A DNA stretch of 38,449 nt from Gallionella sp. (GTDB taxonomy: Bacteria; Pseudomonadota; Gammaproteobacteria; Burkholderiales; Gallionellaceae). The notes under the pieces are model-generated. The model searched no databases. It saw nothing but the letters and a program-made list of their open reading frames with translations, and had not been told where the DNA came from. Location of the stretch: NCBI GenBank assembly GCA_028688275.1, contig JAQTYN010000032.1:1-38449 (forward strand), read 5' to 3'. The translations under genes and the position numbers were made by a program. Numbering within the stretch: the stretch's first letter is position 1; each line of letters begins with the position of its first letter. Of the stretch, positions 15,682 to 25,453 are shown piece after piece.

Positions 15682-18000
15682 TTAATACAACTGTTCCCGA
15701 ATCTGGTCACCATGTGCGGATTCCATGTCTGGCAAGCTATTGTTTGTGGCGGAAGGCAAGTTTTCTTTGTAGAAATATTCCAAAATTGGACTGCCTTCTT
15801 CTAATTGACCACTATCATTGATGTGTGCCTGCACCATATTGTCGGGCATGTTGTACACCGCTTCAGGTACGCCTTTTAGTACCGTGCCCATATAACTAAT
15901 CCACATGGGCAACGCCGCCCCGCCCCCCGTTTCGTGATCCCCTAAGCTACGCGGTTGGTCGAAGCCTATCCATGAAATACCCACCACAGAAGGATGAAAG
16001 CCACAAAACCAAGCATCAATGGAGTCACTGGTCGTGCCTGTTTTTCCTGCTAAATCTTGTCGCTTAAGCTGCATAGCACGTGTTGCTGTGCCGTGTTTCA
16101 CGACATCCTGCATCATGCTGACCATGCTAAAAGCATTACGCACATCAATGACACGCTCGGCATTTTTTGAGGCAACAAATGGCGTGGATTTGGCGATAAT
16201 TTTGCCTGCGCTGTCTTCTATACGTTGAATAAAGTACGGCGTGACGCGGTATCCGCCATTGGCAAATACGGAATAGCCCGTCAGCATTTGCAAAGAGGTA
16301 ACCGAGCCTGCGCCCAATGCGGTGGTCAAATAAGGTGGATGCTTGTCTGCATCAAAACCAAATTTAGTGATGTAGTCTTGCCCATATTCAGGCGAAATAG
16401 CCTGCAAAATACGGATAGAAACCATGTTTTTGGATTTCATCAGGGCTTTGCGCATCCGCATGGGGCCATCAAACTTGGCATCGTAATTCTTAGGTTGCCA
16501 AGGTTCGCTACCTGTTTGTGCGGCATCGAATGATAAAGGCGCATCATTGATAACCGTAGCAGGCGTAAATCCCTTTTCCAGTGAGGCGGAGTAAATAAAA
16601 GGTTTGAAGCTCGAACCTGGTTGCCGCCACGCTTGCGTAATGTGATTGAACTTGTTGCGATTAAAGTCAAATCCACCAACGAGGGAGAAAATGGCACCAT
16701 CTTGAGGGCTGCCAGACACAAACGAGGCCTCCACAAGTGGGAGTTGACTGATTTGCCACACCGTTTTTTCGTCTTTTTGCAAACGGATAATGGATCCTGT
16801 GGTAATCCGTTGATTGAGAGCCGCTTTGCTGCTGAGGGCGCGTTGCACAAATTTTAACGCATCGCCTGTAATTTCAGCGATTTCACCGCCTTTACAATAA
16901 GCACGAATCAGTTTTGGTGACGCGCTGGTGACGATAGCGGGGATCAAATCGCCGTTGTCGCTCACATCTTGCAACGACTCTTCAAGATACTCATCACCAG
17001 TGCCTTTACTTAAATCCACAAAGGATTCGGGTCCCCGATAACCGTGCCGACGGTCATATTCAAGTACGCCTTTGCGCACGGCTAGATAGGCGGCTTGTTG
17101 GTCAACTTGTCGTATGGTGGTGTAAACCTTGAAGCCTTGGGTGTAAATATCTTCTTTGTATTTGTCATACATAAAAGCACGTACCATCTCCGCCAAATAT
17201 TCTGCTTGCACAGAAAAGGCTTGGGGATGATTGGTGTTGAGCGTGGCCAGCTGGGCTGATTTGAGTTGCGCATCGTCAATGTATTTGAGTTCGTGCATAC
17301 GCCTTAGTACATAAAACTGACGCAGCTTAGCGCGTTTGGGATTGACGACGGGATTGTAGATAGAGGGACCTTTGGGTAAACCCGCTAGCATCGCTGCTTC
17401 TGCCGTGGAAATCTGATCAAGCGGCTTGCCAAAATAAATTTGGGATGCCGTGGCGAAGCCATAAGCACGTTGCCCCAGATAGATTTGGTTGATATAGAGC
17501 TGAAAAATATCGTCTTTGCTCAGGGTGTGTTCTATTTTAAAGGCCAATAGCACTTCATTAAACTTACGACTGAACGTCTTTTCTTTGGTCAGGAAGAAAT
17601 TGCGCGCCACTTGCATGGTGATGGTACTTGCGCCTTGCTTAGAGCCCCCTGTGAGGTTGGAAATGGCAGCGCGAATGACGCCAACATAATCCACGCCGCC
17701 GTGTTGATAGAAACGATCATCCTCAGCAGCCAAAATGGCCTGCTTCATGATAACAGGCACATCCGATATTTTGACCAATGCGCGCCTTTCCTCACCAAAC
17801 TCGCCTAACAATACACCTTCGGCACTGTACACTTGCAATGGGATTTTAGGATGATAGTCAGTGAGTACCTCTAATGAGGGGAGTTTGGGGTAGGTTAGAA
17901 TGACGGCAACTCCCAGTGTAATCACAGGAAGGATGAGAAAAGTAAACGCAATCGCAAGGGATATCATCCAACGACGCACTAAAAGAGAATAGTTGTTCAA
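15682..18000 (-). CDS. mrcA: penicillin-binding protein 1A (bifunctional peptidoglycan synthase)
   Basis: Inner-membrane class A PBP that polymerises and cross-links peptidoglycan. It has an N-terminal membrane helix (about 12-35) and a GT51 glycosyltransferase domain with AILAAEDDRFYQHGGVD (catalytic Glu) and QGASTITMQVARNFFL. An OB-like insert follows, then the transpeptidase with active-site SSFK (GSSFKPF), SKN (KSKNMVS) and KTG (GKTGTTSD). The length of 772 residues is a little under E. coli PBP1a. The start shown is a TTG at 18000; an ATG at residue 12 (17967) is an alternative that leaves only the membrane helix at the N-terminus, and neither has a clear ribosome binding site. It is divergent from pilM, the usual ponA-pilMNOPQ arrangement of gammaproteobacteria. 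Confidence 0.95.
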   Translation of the reverse strand: MNNYSLLVRRWMISLAIAFTFLILPVITLGVAVILTYPKLPSLEVLTDYHPKIPLQVYSAEGVLLGEFGEERRALVKISDVPVIMKQAILAAEDDRFYQHGGVDYVGVIRAAISNLTGGSKQGASTITMQVARNFFLTKEKTFSRKFNEVLLAFKIEHTLSKDDIFQLYINQIYLGQRAYGFATASQIYFGKPLDQISTAEAAMLAGLPKGPSIYNPVVNPKRAKLRQFYVLRRMHELKYIDDAQLKSAQLATLNTNHPQAFSVQAEYLAEMVRAFMYDKYKEDIYTQGFKVYTTIRQVDQQAAYLAVRKGVLEYDRRHGYRGPESFVDLSKGTGDEYLEESLQDVSDNGDLIPAIVTSASPKLIRAYCKGGEIAEITGDALKFVQRALSSKAALNQRITTGSIIRLQKDEKTVWQISQLPLVEASFVSGSPQDGAIFSLVGGFDFNRNKFNHITQAWRQPGSSFKPFIYSASLEKGFTPATVINDAPLSFDAAQTGSEPWQPKNYDAKFDGPMRMRKALMKSKNMVSIRILQAISPEYGQDYITKFGFDADKHPPYLTTALGAGSVTSLQMLTGYSVFANGGYRVTPYFIQRIEDSAGKIIAKSTPFVASKNAERVIDVRNAFSMVSMMQDVVKHGTATRAMQLKRQDLAGKTGTTSDSIDAWFCGFHPSVVGISWIGFDQPRSLGDHETGGGAALPMWISYMGTVLKGVPEAVYNMPDNMVQAHINDSGQLEEGSPILEYFYKENLPSATNNSLPDMESAHGDQIREQLY

Positions 18001-18036
18001 AAGTAAATGGTAGTGTTAGTGTAGAATATCCGCAGA

Positions 18037-18060
18037 TTATATCGACTTCGTGCGATATAA
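18037..18060. promoter_or_regulatory. inverted repeat in the mrcA-pilM divergent region
   Basis: TTATATCG and CGATATAA face each other across an eight-base spacer, between the divergent mrcA and pilM starts. It could be an operator or part of the mrcA promoter region; I cannot tell which. Confidence 0.35.
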
Positions 18061-18079
18061 ATAAGCCCTAACAATTCGC

Positions 18080-18108
18080 TTTACACAAAATATAGTTGTT
18101 GCTAGGAT
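18080..18108 (+). promoter_or_regulatory. sigma70-type promoter for pilMNOPQ
   Basis: TTTACA (18080-18085) and TAGGAT (18103-18108) are separated by 17 bases and end 36 bases before the pilM start. Spacing is ideal and both hexamers are fair matches. No sigma54 (GG-N10-GC) site was obvious. Confidence 0.5.
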
Positions 18109-18144
18109 TTAATCCACTTTCCACAGAGATATTCTGAGCGGTCT

Positions 18145-19254
18145 ATGCCTAAAGTACCTAATATAAATTTGGATGTCGTATTGGAATTGTTACGAATCAA
18201 AACACCAGCTCTTATTGGGGTTGATATTAGTTCGTCTTCAGTTAAGTTTGTCGAGTTAAAGATGTTGCCTGCACAGGATGGCTTTGTGTTGCAAAATTAT
18301 GCGATATATCCCCTCCCCAAAGATGCTGTAAGTGATGGCAATATCACTAATTTGGACGCGGTGGCAGAAAGCTTGCAGCATGCATGGCGAAATTTAGGTA
18401 GTAAAGTTAGAAATGTTAGTATGGCACTCCCCTCAGCGGCGGTGACCACCAAAAAAATGCTACTGCCTGCGGGTATGACTGAGGATGATTTGGAGTTTCA
18501 AGTCGAATCTGAAGCAAACCAATATATCCCCTTTCCTTTGGAAGAGGTGAACTTGGATTTTCAGGTTATTGGTCCATCACCTAATAATCCAGAAGAAGAA
18601 GTCGAAGTTTTGTTAGCGGCTTCACGCAAAGCGAATGTTGAAGATCGTGTCGCGACGGCACAAGTGGCAGGATTGAGTGCGGTCGTGATGGATGTGGATA
18701 CCTATGCGTCTGAACGGGCTTTTGAGCTGGTTTGTGCGCAATTGCCTGACAACGCAAAGGATAAGTGTGTTGCATTAGTTGATATTGGCACCACGACAAC
18801 GACAGTGAACGTGTTGCGTAATGGGCAATCACTTTATATTCGAGATCAACAAGTGGGAGGCGGGCAACTCACACGACAAATCGAAGCAATGTTTGGTTTG
18901 TCTCTCGAAGAGGCAGAAGCCGCCAAGCGATCAGGCAATTTACCTGACAACTATGAAGAAGACGTGTTGACTCCTTTTCGGGAAAATATGGTCATGGAGA
19001 TTTATCGGTTATTGCAGATATTTTTCACCTCTTCGCAATACACCGAAATTGATTACATCGTATTAGCTGGTGGATGTGCAGTTCTGCCAGGTTTAGACGA
19101 TGCTGTCGCGACTAAAACCCAAGTGGCCACTATGGTGGCGAATCCCTTTGCTTTAATGACGTTGTCTGATCGGATTAAGGCACGACAATTACAAGCAGAT
19201 GCCCCTTCGCTGATGGTTGCGTGTGGATTGGCGATGCGGAGGTTTGATAAATGA
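18145..19254 (+). CDS. pilM: type IV pilus inner-membrane complex protein PilM
   Basis: Actin-like cytoplasmic protein that binds the N-terminal tail of PilN and anchors the alignment complex. Phosphate/ATP-binding elements of the actin fold are visible: ALIGVDISSSSVKFVEL near residue 23, CVALVDIGTTTTTVNVL near 210, and a final IVLAGGCAVLPGLDD near 308. EANQYIPFPLEEVNLDFQV is a strong PilM signature. The length of 369 residues is slightly above the usual 350. The ATG at 18145 is preceded by GAGCGG. It opens the classical five-gene operon and overlaps pilN by four bases. Confidence 0.96.
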   Translation: MPKVPNINLDVVLELLRIKTPALIGVDISSSSVKFVELKMLPAQDGFVLQNYAIYPLPKDAVSDGNITNLDAVAESLQHAWRNLGSKVRNVSMALPSAAVTTKKMLLPAGMTEDDLEFQVESEANQYIPFPLEEVNLDFQVIGPSPNNPEEEVEVLLAASRKANVEDRVATAQVAGLSAVVMDVDTYASERAFELVCAQLPDNAKDKCVALVDIGTTTTTVNVLRNGQSLYIRDQQVGGGQLTRQIEAMFGLSLEEAEAAKRSGNLPDNYEEDVLTPFRENMVMEIYRLLQIFFTSSQYTEIDYIVLAGGCAVLPGLDDAVATKTQVATMVANPFALMTLSDRIKARQLQADAPSLMVACGLAMRRFDK

Positions 19255-19838
19255 TACGGATAAACTTATTACCTCATCGTGCAGAGAAGCGACGTATTCG
19301 CCAATTGCAATTCTTTGGCATGGCGGGTGCATCATTTTTGTTGGGTCTGATTGTGGTCGGTGCAGGGCATTTGGTCATGAGTAATCGAATTTCCTATCAG
19401 GAAAGTCGCAATACATATCTTAAAGAGCAAACGGCAATACTGGATAAGCAAATTGCAGAAATCCAAGTCCTGCGTAAAGAGGTGGATGCTTTGCGTGCCC
19501 GTAAAGCGGTGGTGGATGATCTACAAGAAACCCGTTTGGATGTGGTGCATCTACTGGATCAAATGCTCAAAATACTCCCTGAGGGTGTTTATTTGCGCTC
19601 GCTAAAGCAGAGTGCAGATAATAAAATTACCATCATAGGTTTTACCCAATCCAATGCCCGCGTATCAACTTTAATGGGGTCGATAGAGCAATCTCCTTGG
19701 TTAGAAAAAGCAGAATTGATTGAAATTCATGCCGCAGGGGGAGAAAGTGGTCGCAGTAGCGAATTCACATTAACTTTTTTCTTAATAAAATCAAAGGAAA
19801 ATGGTGACGTTGCGAAAAAACAAGGCGGTGGCGCATGA
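19251..19838 (+). CDS. pilN: type IV pilus assembly protein PilN
   Basis: Bitopic inner-membrane protein. It starts MIRINLLPHRAEKRR, the conserved INLLP tail that docks into PilM. One membrane helix (about 24-45) is followed by a coiled coil (about 50-95) and a small periplasmic domain with VYLRSLKQSADNKITIIGFT, typical of PilN. The length of 195 residues is normal. It pairs with PilO in the periplasm. ATGA overlaps link it to pilM upstream and pilO downstream, so the operon is translationally coupled. Confidence 0.95.
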   Translation: MIRINLLPHRAEKRRIRQLQFFGMAGASFLLGLIVVGAGHLVMSNRISYQESRNTYLKEQTAILDKQIAEIQVLRKEVDALRARKAVVDDLQETRLDVVHLLDQMLKILPEGVYLRSLKQSADNKITIIGFTQSNARVSTLMGSIEQSPWLEKAELIEIHAAGGESGRSSEFTLTFFLIKSKENGDVAKKQGGGA

Positions 19839-20476
19839 ATATCAATATTGACTTTGATGAACTCAAAAATCTTAACCCTCAGACACCTGGTGCATGGCCG
19901 TGGACGGCTAAACTTCTGGCATGTGGTTTGATTTTCTTTGTGATTATCATTTTGGGTGCGGTGCTGCATTGGCAAGAGCAATGGGATAGCTATCAACTGA
20001 TTCGGGATGAAGAGGACGGGTTGAAAAAGACCTTTATGGAAAAGAAGAAGGACGCAATCAACCTAGATTTAATGAAAAAGCAGCTGAAAGAAACAGAAGA
20101 ATCTTTTGGTGCGCTGCTTAAACAATTGCCCAATAAATCTGAGATTGCGTCTTTATTGACTGACATTAACCAAGCAGGATTGGGGCGTGGATTATTGTTT
20201 GATTTGTTCAGACCTGGTACGGAAAGAACGGTGAAGGGCACTTTTGCTGAGAAACCTATCGCCATAAGAGTAACAGGTGGATACGATGATTTGGGTAAAT
20301 TTTCGAGTGATATTGCGTCATTGCCACGTATTGTCACGTTGACCCAAATTGAAATTAACTTGAGTGGCAGCAAGCTTTCCATGGATGCACAAGCAAAGAC
20401 CTATCGCTATTTAAATGATAAAGAAACGGCAGAGCAGGCAAAAACAGCTGCACCACAAGGAGGGGGCGCACAATGA
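19835..20476 (+). CDS. pilO: type IV pilus assembly protein PilO
   Basis: Bitopic inner-membrane partner of PilN. The N-terminus carries FDELKNLNPQTPGAWPW, the usual PilO opening. A membrane helix (about 24-45) is followed by a coiled coil (about 50-95, with KQLKETEESFGALLKQLPNK) and a ferredoxin-like periplasmic domain including IAIRVTGGYDDLGKFSSDIA and LPRIVTL. At 213 residues the length is typical. It overlaps pilN and pilP by four bases each. The PilN-PilO dimer positions PilP and so connects to the PilQ secretin. Confidence 0.95.
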   Translation: MNINIDFDELKNLNPQTPGAWPWTAKLLACGLIFFVIIILGAVLHWQEQWDSYQLIRDEEDGLKKTFMEKKKDAINLDLMKKQLKETEESFGALLKQLPNKSEIASLLTDINQAGLGRGLLFDLFRPGTERTVKGTFAEKPIAIRVTGGYDDLGKFSSDIASLPRIVTLTQIEINLSGSKLSMDAQAKTYRYLNDKETAEQAKTAAPQGGGAQ

Positions 20477-20985
20477 GGTATCCTTGTCTGATTTTGGCAT
20501 CACTGTTGTTGACAGGGTGTATGGGGAGTGGGCTTGAGGATTTGGAAGAGTTTGTTCGCGATTCAGACAAAGATTTGCGGGGCAATATTCCACCTGCCCC
20601 AGAGGTCAAGCCGCCAGAGGTATTTACGTATTTAAATGATAACGTGCCTCCTTTGCCTACGCCCTTCCAGCCTCGTAAGCAGGATAAAGGTGGAAAAGAT
20701 AATCTCGCCGAAGATCATCCAAAAGAAGAGTTAGAAAGCTTCCCACTAGAAAATCTGAAAATGGTGGGTTATTTAGAGCGGGGTAGTGTTCGCGAAGCGG
20801 TAATCCGTTCGCCAGATGGACGTATTTTTAGGGTGAAGGTGGGGAATTATATTGGAACTAAGTTCGGCAGAATCACTGCTGTCAGTCCAAATGCGATCAC
20901 TATTAGTGAAATAGTTCGTGAAAATGAAGAAGATGCTCAACATATTAATACGTTGCAATTAGAGGAACCAGGAGCTACAAGATGA
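20473..20985 (+). CDS. pilP: type IV pilus lipoprotein PilP
   Basis: Inner-membrane lipoprotein that links PilNO to the PilQ secretin. The signal peptide ends in LLLTGC with the lipidated Cys at residue 16. A disordered proline-rich stretch (about 35-75) leads to the beta-sandwich domain that starts at LENLKMVGYL and contains RIFRVKVGNYIGTKFGRITA, both strong PilP signatures. The length of 170 residues is normal. It overlaps pilO and pilQ by four bases. Confidence 0.95.
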   Translation: MRYPCLILASLLLTGCMGSGLEDLEEFVRDSDKDLRGNIPPAPEVKPPEVFTYLNDNVPPLPTPFQPRKQDKGGKDNLAEDHPKEELESFPLENLKMVGYLERGSVREAVIRSPDGRIFRVKVGNYIGTKFGRITAVSPNAITISEIVRENEEDAQHINTLQLEEPGATR

Positions 20986-23066
20986 ATCAATTAAACCTTT
21001 TTGTTAGAGCCCTATTGTTACTGCTTGTTTCGGGTGTTTTTTCCTCGCAGGTGTTTGCAGAGGCACAAATTGTGGCATTAAATATCGTGAATACGGGTAA
21101 TGGCACTTCTGTCGTGAAAGTGGAACTTAACCAGCCTTTAACGGGTGTACCTGCTGGTTTTGTGGTCAGTAAGCCGCCGCGTATCACGTTCGATTTCTTG
21201 AATGTTACGAATGGGTTGGGAAAGTCAACACAGCGTATTGATGAGGGCGAATTACGTAGTGCAGACATTATTCAGGCGGGTAACCGCACCCGTCTGGTGT
21301 TGAATCTCAATCAAGCATTGCTTTACGATACTAAGGTTGAAGGCAATACCTTGCTGATTAACTTACGTGGGAAAGTATCGTCTCAACTGGTGAGCAATCA
21401 ATCCTCACGATTCGCAGAGGTAAGTAACATCAATCAGAAACATGCTTTGAATAAAGTAGAGTTCCATCGAGGTACAAATGGTGAAGGTCGTGTGGAGATT
21501 GATCTATCTGACACTACCACAGGCATTGATATTCGCCGTGAAGATAAAAGACTGGTAGTTGATTTTTTGAAAACCAATTTGCCTACCGACTTGCGTCGCA
21601 AGCTGGATGTGGTTGATTTTGGCACCGCAGTTGAAACAGTGGATACTGCGGTGCGCGGTGATAATGTGCAGATGATTATTCGCCCAAAGGGTGATTGGGA
21701 GTACGCTGCGTACCAAGCGAACAAAAAATTTATTATTGAAGTCAAAACGATATCGGCTACGGCAACGAATTCTTCTGGCACAACAGGTAGGCAAGCAAGT
21801 TTTAGCGGTGACAAGCTGACGCTAGACTTTCAAAACATTACCGTGCGGGAAGCTTTGAACGTCATTGCGGATTTTACGGGAAAAAATATTGTGATGAGCG
21901 ATACGGTCACAGGTAATCTGACTTTGCGCTTGAAAGATGTACCTTGGGATCAAGCGATGTCGATTATTTTGCAGGCACGCGGTTTGGACAGTCGTGAAAA
22001 TGGCAATGTCATTCAAGTTGCACCACGTGACGAAATCGCAGCCAAAGAAAAAGCGGAGCTGACTGCACGTAGCCAGATTGTTGCCTTGGAAGAAGTTCAA
22101 ACCGAAAGCATAGAAATTAAATATGCTAAAGCACAAGAAGTGGCGACCATGCTTATGGGGGCAGGCGCGGGTAAAGGTCTAATTTCTGCGCGAGGGAGCG
22201 TTACCGCAGATATTCGAACTAATGTGCTTTTTGTACAAGAGTCTCCCTCACGTTTGGAGAAAGTCCGTGAGTTAGTGAATAAAATTGATGTGCCTTTACG
22301 CCAAGTGATGATAGAAAGCCGAGTGGTGATTGCCAGCAATAAATTTGGTCGCAATTTAGGTAGTCGGCTTTCATATAACTCTGTTGATACCTTCAATGTG
22401 GGTGGTGGACTGCGTGGCAATATTGGTGCTAACCAAGTGGTGAATGGTCCGTTAGCAGGTACGACGGCGACGATCAATACTCCGAACGTTAATTTGCCCG
22501 TTGCGGCGGCGGGTACATTTTCCATGCTGTTATTTAATAGTAGCCTGACCAAACTGCTGGGTCTGGAACTCACTGCGTTGGAAACAGATAACCAAGGGAA
22601 AGTGATTTCAAGTCCACGGGTGTTGACCATGGATAAAAAGATGGCGAATATTGCCCAAGGGGTCAAGATCCCTTATAACACAGCGGGTACAGCCACCACA
22701 CCAGCTGGTATCTCTTTCATTGATGCGACCTTAAGTTTAACGGTGACCCCGCAGATTACGCCTGATGACCATGTGATTATGGATGTGGTCGTCACCAAAG
22801 ACAGTCCTCAAGTGGTTGTGACAGGTACCCCATCCATCGATACGAATAAAGTGACGACGCAGGCATTGGTTGAGAATGGAGGGACGGTCGTAATTGGTGG
22901 CGTATATCAGCAAGACGCGAGTACCGCGATTACCAAAGTGCCGTTGCTGGGTGATATACCCCTGCTGGGCTACTTGTTCCGTAGCAAGGTGGCAGCAGAT
23001 ACTAAATCTGAATTGTTGATTTTCATTACGCCGAAAATTATTAAAGATGCGATGGATTTGCAGTAG
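20982..23066 (+). CDS. pilQ: type IV pilus secretin PilQ
   Basis: Outer-membrane secretin of the main type IV pilus. A signal peptide ends near VFAEAQ. Two AMIN domains, which bind peptidoglycan, cover about 30-125 and 140-245. An STN/N0 domain (about 280-330) includes ISLDFQNITVREALN-like sequence, seen as LTLDFQNITVREALNVIADF. The N1 domain (about 375-440) has SIEIKYAKAQEVATML, and the secretin core (about 500-690) ends with VVIGGVYQQD, LGDIPLLGYLF and ELLIFITPKII. The length of 694 residues matches PilQ. It is the last gene of pilMNOPQ, yet the next gene follows on the same strand after only 80 bases. Confidence 0.96.
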   Translation: MNQLNLFVRALLLLLVSGVFSSQVFAEAQIVALNIVNTGNGTSVVKVELNQPLTGVPAGFVVSKPPRITFDFLNVTNGLGKSTQRIDEGELRSADIIQAGNRTRLVLNLNQALLYDTKVEGNTLLINLRGKVSSQLVSNQSSRFAEVSNINQKHALNKVEFHRGTNGEGRVEIDLSDTTTGIDIRREDKRLVVDFLKTNLPTDLRRKLDVVDFGTAVETVDTAVRGDNVQMIIRPKGDWEYAAYQANKKFIIEVKTISATATNSSGTTGRQASFSGDKLTLDFQNITVREALNVIADFTGKNIVMSDTVTGNLTLRLKDVPWDQAMSIILQARGLDSRENGNVIQVAPRDEIAAKEKAELTARSQIVALEEVQTESIEIKYAKAQEVATMLMGAGAGKGLISARGSVTADIRTNVLFVQESPSRLEKVRELVNKIDVPLRQVMIESRVVIASNKFGRNLGSRLSYNSVDTFNVGGGLRGNIGANQVVNGPLAGTTATINTPNVNLPVAAAGTFSMLLFNSSLTKLLGLELTALETDNQGKVISSPRVLTMDKKMANIAQGVKIPYNTAGTATTPAGISFIDATLSLTVTPQITPDDHVIMDVVVTKDSPQVVVTGTPSIDTNKVTTQALVENGGTVVIGGVYQQDASTAITKVPLLGDIPLLGYLFRSKVAADTKSELLIFITPKIIKDAMDLQ

Positions 23067-23146
23067 CCTGAGCGTATTTGTTTTTGTCTGTAATTAGCAT
23101 TTTGTAGTTTTAACCGCGCCAATGGCGTAACTTGGAGGATGTAAGC

Positions 23147-25453
23147 GTGCTGAACTCGTTATTAAATCATGGCTGGACGCGATCATTACGATACGTGTTT
23201 CTATTTGTCACCATTGCAGTACTCACCGCCTGTGGTGGGGGCGGCGGTGGAGCAAATCCATTCATTAGTGCTAGTGGTGTAGCGGGAACAAGTGGTGTTC
23301 CTGCCGCAAGTGGCGTTCCTGCTGCAAGTGCCGTGACGGCAATTCCCACTATGACAGTAGTTTTAACAAATGCGGGGGTTGTCAGTTCGCAAGTTACCAA
23401 TAACACAACTGTGACTGCAACTTTGTTAAGTGCTGCGGGTGTAGCGATACCTAATGCGGTTGTCACATTCAGTACCAATGCAGCATTAGCCACCATATCC
23501 CCTGTTTCTGGAACTGCACTGACTAATGCCGCAGGTGTAGCAACTGTTACTCTGACTGCTGTAGGAACTGGAGCTGCTACGGTGGTGGCTACGGCACAAG
23601 CACCAGCGGTTATCGGTGGTGTTGCAGGTTTTGTGGCTGTCACTGCCTCGGTTGGGTACGCAAGTTCTATTGGTGCAGTAGCTCCGCCTACGATTGCGCT
23701 GAGCGTGCCTGTTTTTGGTGTAAGCGGTGTTCCTGCAACGCTTAGCGCACTGGGTAATACCAGTGTGACGGTGAATGTTACCGAAACACTTGCGGGTGTC
23801 ACGACTCCTGTGGCTACGGCGCAAACCGTAACATTTACTTCAAATTGTGCCACTAGTGGCAAAGCCGTTCTGACACCCAGTGTCGTTACCGTGAATGGTA
23901 TCGCGGTTGCATCGTATCGAGATAATGGATGCGCGAGTACGGATACGATTACTGCTTCTATTGCGGGTGGGCTTGCACCTTCGAAATCCGCAAATTTGGT
24001 GGTGGTGCCACCTGTTATTGGTTCTATCCAGTACGTTTCGGCTACGCCACTAAGCATTTCGTTGAAAGGTATGGGCGGGATTGGTCGTCAAGAGACTTCG
24101 CAGGTGATTTTTAAGGTGGTTGATGCAGGTGGTTTGCCTGTCGCGGGTAAAACAGTGACTTTTGGACTCAGTACTAATGTCGGAGGGATTACTTTAAGTA
24201 CACCCAATGCTATTTCCGATGCTCTAGGTTTGGTTTACGTAACTGTAAACGCGGGGACAGTCAGCACCCCAGTCCGAGTTTCAGCTAGCACGACAACAGT
24301 TGCAACGGTCGCTATTCCTGCCACTACTTTAACCACCCAATCGGATCAATTAACGATTACGACAGGTATTCCCGATCAGCATAATTTTGAGTTAAGTGCC
24401 ACGATACTGAACATGGAGGGCTGGGATATCACGGGTGCAACGACTGTGATTACGGCACGCTTGGCAGATCACTATAACAATCCTGTTCTCGATGGAACTG
24501 CCGTTGTATTTACCAGTGAGGGTGGAGCGGTTGTGGGTTCGTGCAATACGGTTGCAGGGGCGTGTAGTGTAACCTTAACCAGTCAAGCCTTAAGACCCAT
24601 CAATGGGCGTGTCAGTGTGCTTGCTTATGCGATAGGCGAGGAAGGGTTTACCGATTTAAATGGTAATGGTTTGGTCGATCAACTTATTACCAAACAGGTC
24701 GCTCCTTTACCTCCATCACCTGAAATGATAGATGCTAATAATTCGTCTACCGATACACCTGAAGCATGGGTGGATTACAATGAAAACGGTATTCGTGATG
24801 CACTAGAACCCTTTATTGATTTCAATATCAATGGCTTGTACGATGCGGCTGATGGTTTGTACAACGGCGTGATATGTGATCATACGCTAGTGGCGGGTAC
24901 TCCTTCGGTGGTCAATCCGCTCGCAAGTCTTGCTTGCAGTCCTAAGCAAACGATCCATGCGTTTAGGAACATTACGATTGTATTCTCTGGTTCCGTTGCA
25001 ACAGCAACAGCAACGGCAGTTTCGTTGAACTTGGGAGGCTGTTTAGGCGGAGCTGCTGTCGTAGGAGCAGGGGCATCTACTAATGTACTAATAACCGATA
25101 TAAATACCAACTTGATGCCTGCTGGGACGAAGATTGATGTGTCGACAACTAACGGCAAGTTATTGTCGCTTCCTTCTTACGTTGTGCCAAATAGCATAGC
25201 GACGAATATTCCTGGTATTTTGACGCATACGGTGGCAGGGGTGTTGGCTCCAGTTTCGACTGTTGGTTCTTATGCTATTTCGGTTGGGTCGGACGCCGTT
25301 GTTACTCCTGGAAATGCCGCTGCTGTGCCACCAACACCCGCGACATGTACAGATCCAACGCCATCTGGGGTTTTGAACATTGTGGTTACCACCCCAGGAG
25401 CCGCAGGTATTGCAGGTACAGTAACTGCGTTTGGTATTCCTGTGGCAAACTAA
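23147..25453 (+). CDS. large Ig-like (Big_1-type) surface lipoprotein with calcium-loop motifs
   Basis: A 768-residue predicted lipoprotein: the signal peptide ends in VLTAC (Cys29), followed by a glycine run. Repeated beta-rich modules of bacterial Ig-like type follow, e.g. VVTFSTNAALATISPVSG with TNAAGVATVTLTA, and KTVTFGLSTNVGGITL later (Big_1/invasin style). Three EF-loop-like motifs cluster at about 503-566: DLNGNGLVD, DYNENGIRD, DFNINGLYD, suggesting calcium binding. The composition is extreme: Ala, Val, Thr and Gly dominate, with almost no Trp. GTG 23147 is preferred, as GGAGG (23134-23138) lies eight bases before it. Lying 80 bases after pilQ with no terminator between, it may be cotranscribed with the pilus genes and work at the surface (inference). 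Confidence 0.75.
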   Translation: MLNSLLNHGWTRSLRYVFLFVTIAVLTACGGGGGGANPFISASGVAGTSGVPAASGVPAASAVTAIPTMTVVLTNAGVVSSQVTNNTTVTATLLSAAGVAIPNAVVTFSTNAALATISPVSGTALTNAAGVATVTLTAVGTGAATVVATAQAPAVIGGVAGFVAVTASVGYASSIGAVAPPTIALSVPVFGVSGVPATLSALGNTSVTVNVTETLAGVTTPVATAQTVTFTSNCATSGKAVLTPSVVTVNGIAVASYRDNGCASTDTITASIAGGLAPSKSANLVVVPPVIGSIQYVSATPLSISLKGMGGIGRQETSQVIFKVVDAGGLPVAGKTVTFGLSTNVGGITLSTPNAISDALGLVYVTVNAGTVSTPVRVSASTTTVATVAIPATTLTTQSDQLTITTGIPDQHNFELSATILNMEGWDITGATTVITARLADHYNNPVLDGTAVVFTSEGGAVVGSCNTVAGACSVTLTSQALRPINGRVSVLAYAIGEEGFTDLNGNGLVDQLITKQVAPLPPSPEMIDANNSSTDTPEAWVDYNENGIRDALEPFIDFNINGLYDAADGLYNGVICDHTLVAGTPSVVNPLASLACSPKQTIHAFRNITIVFSGSVATATATAVSLNLGGCLGGAAVVGAGASTNVLITDINTNLMPAGTKIDVSTTNGKLLSLPSYVVPNSIATNIPGILTHTVAGVLAPVSTVGSYAISVGSDAVVTPGNAAAVPPTPATCTDPTPSGVLNIVVTTPGAAGIAGTVTAFGIPVAN

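Noticed and set aside
16440..16850. Minus-strand 136-codon frame inside mrcA, considered as a frameshift sign
   Set aside because: The main mrcA frame runs unbroken through this part with SSFK and SKN motifs in order, so there is no frameshift.
23167..24057. 296-codon open frame antisense to the Ig-like lipoprotein gene
   Set aside because: It mirrors the Ala/Val/Thr-rich composition of the sense gene; there is no signal, domain or ribosome binding site, while the sense frame has a lipobox and Ig-like repeats.
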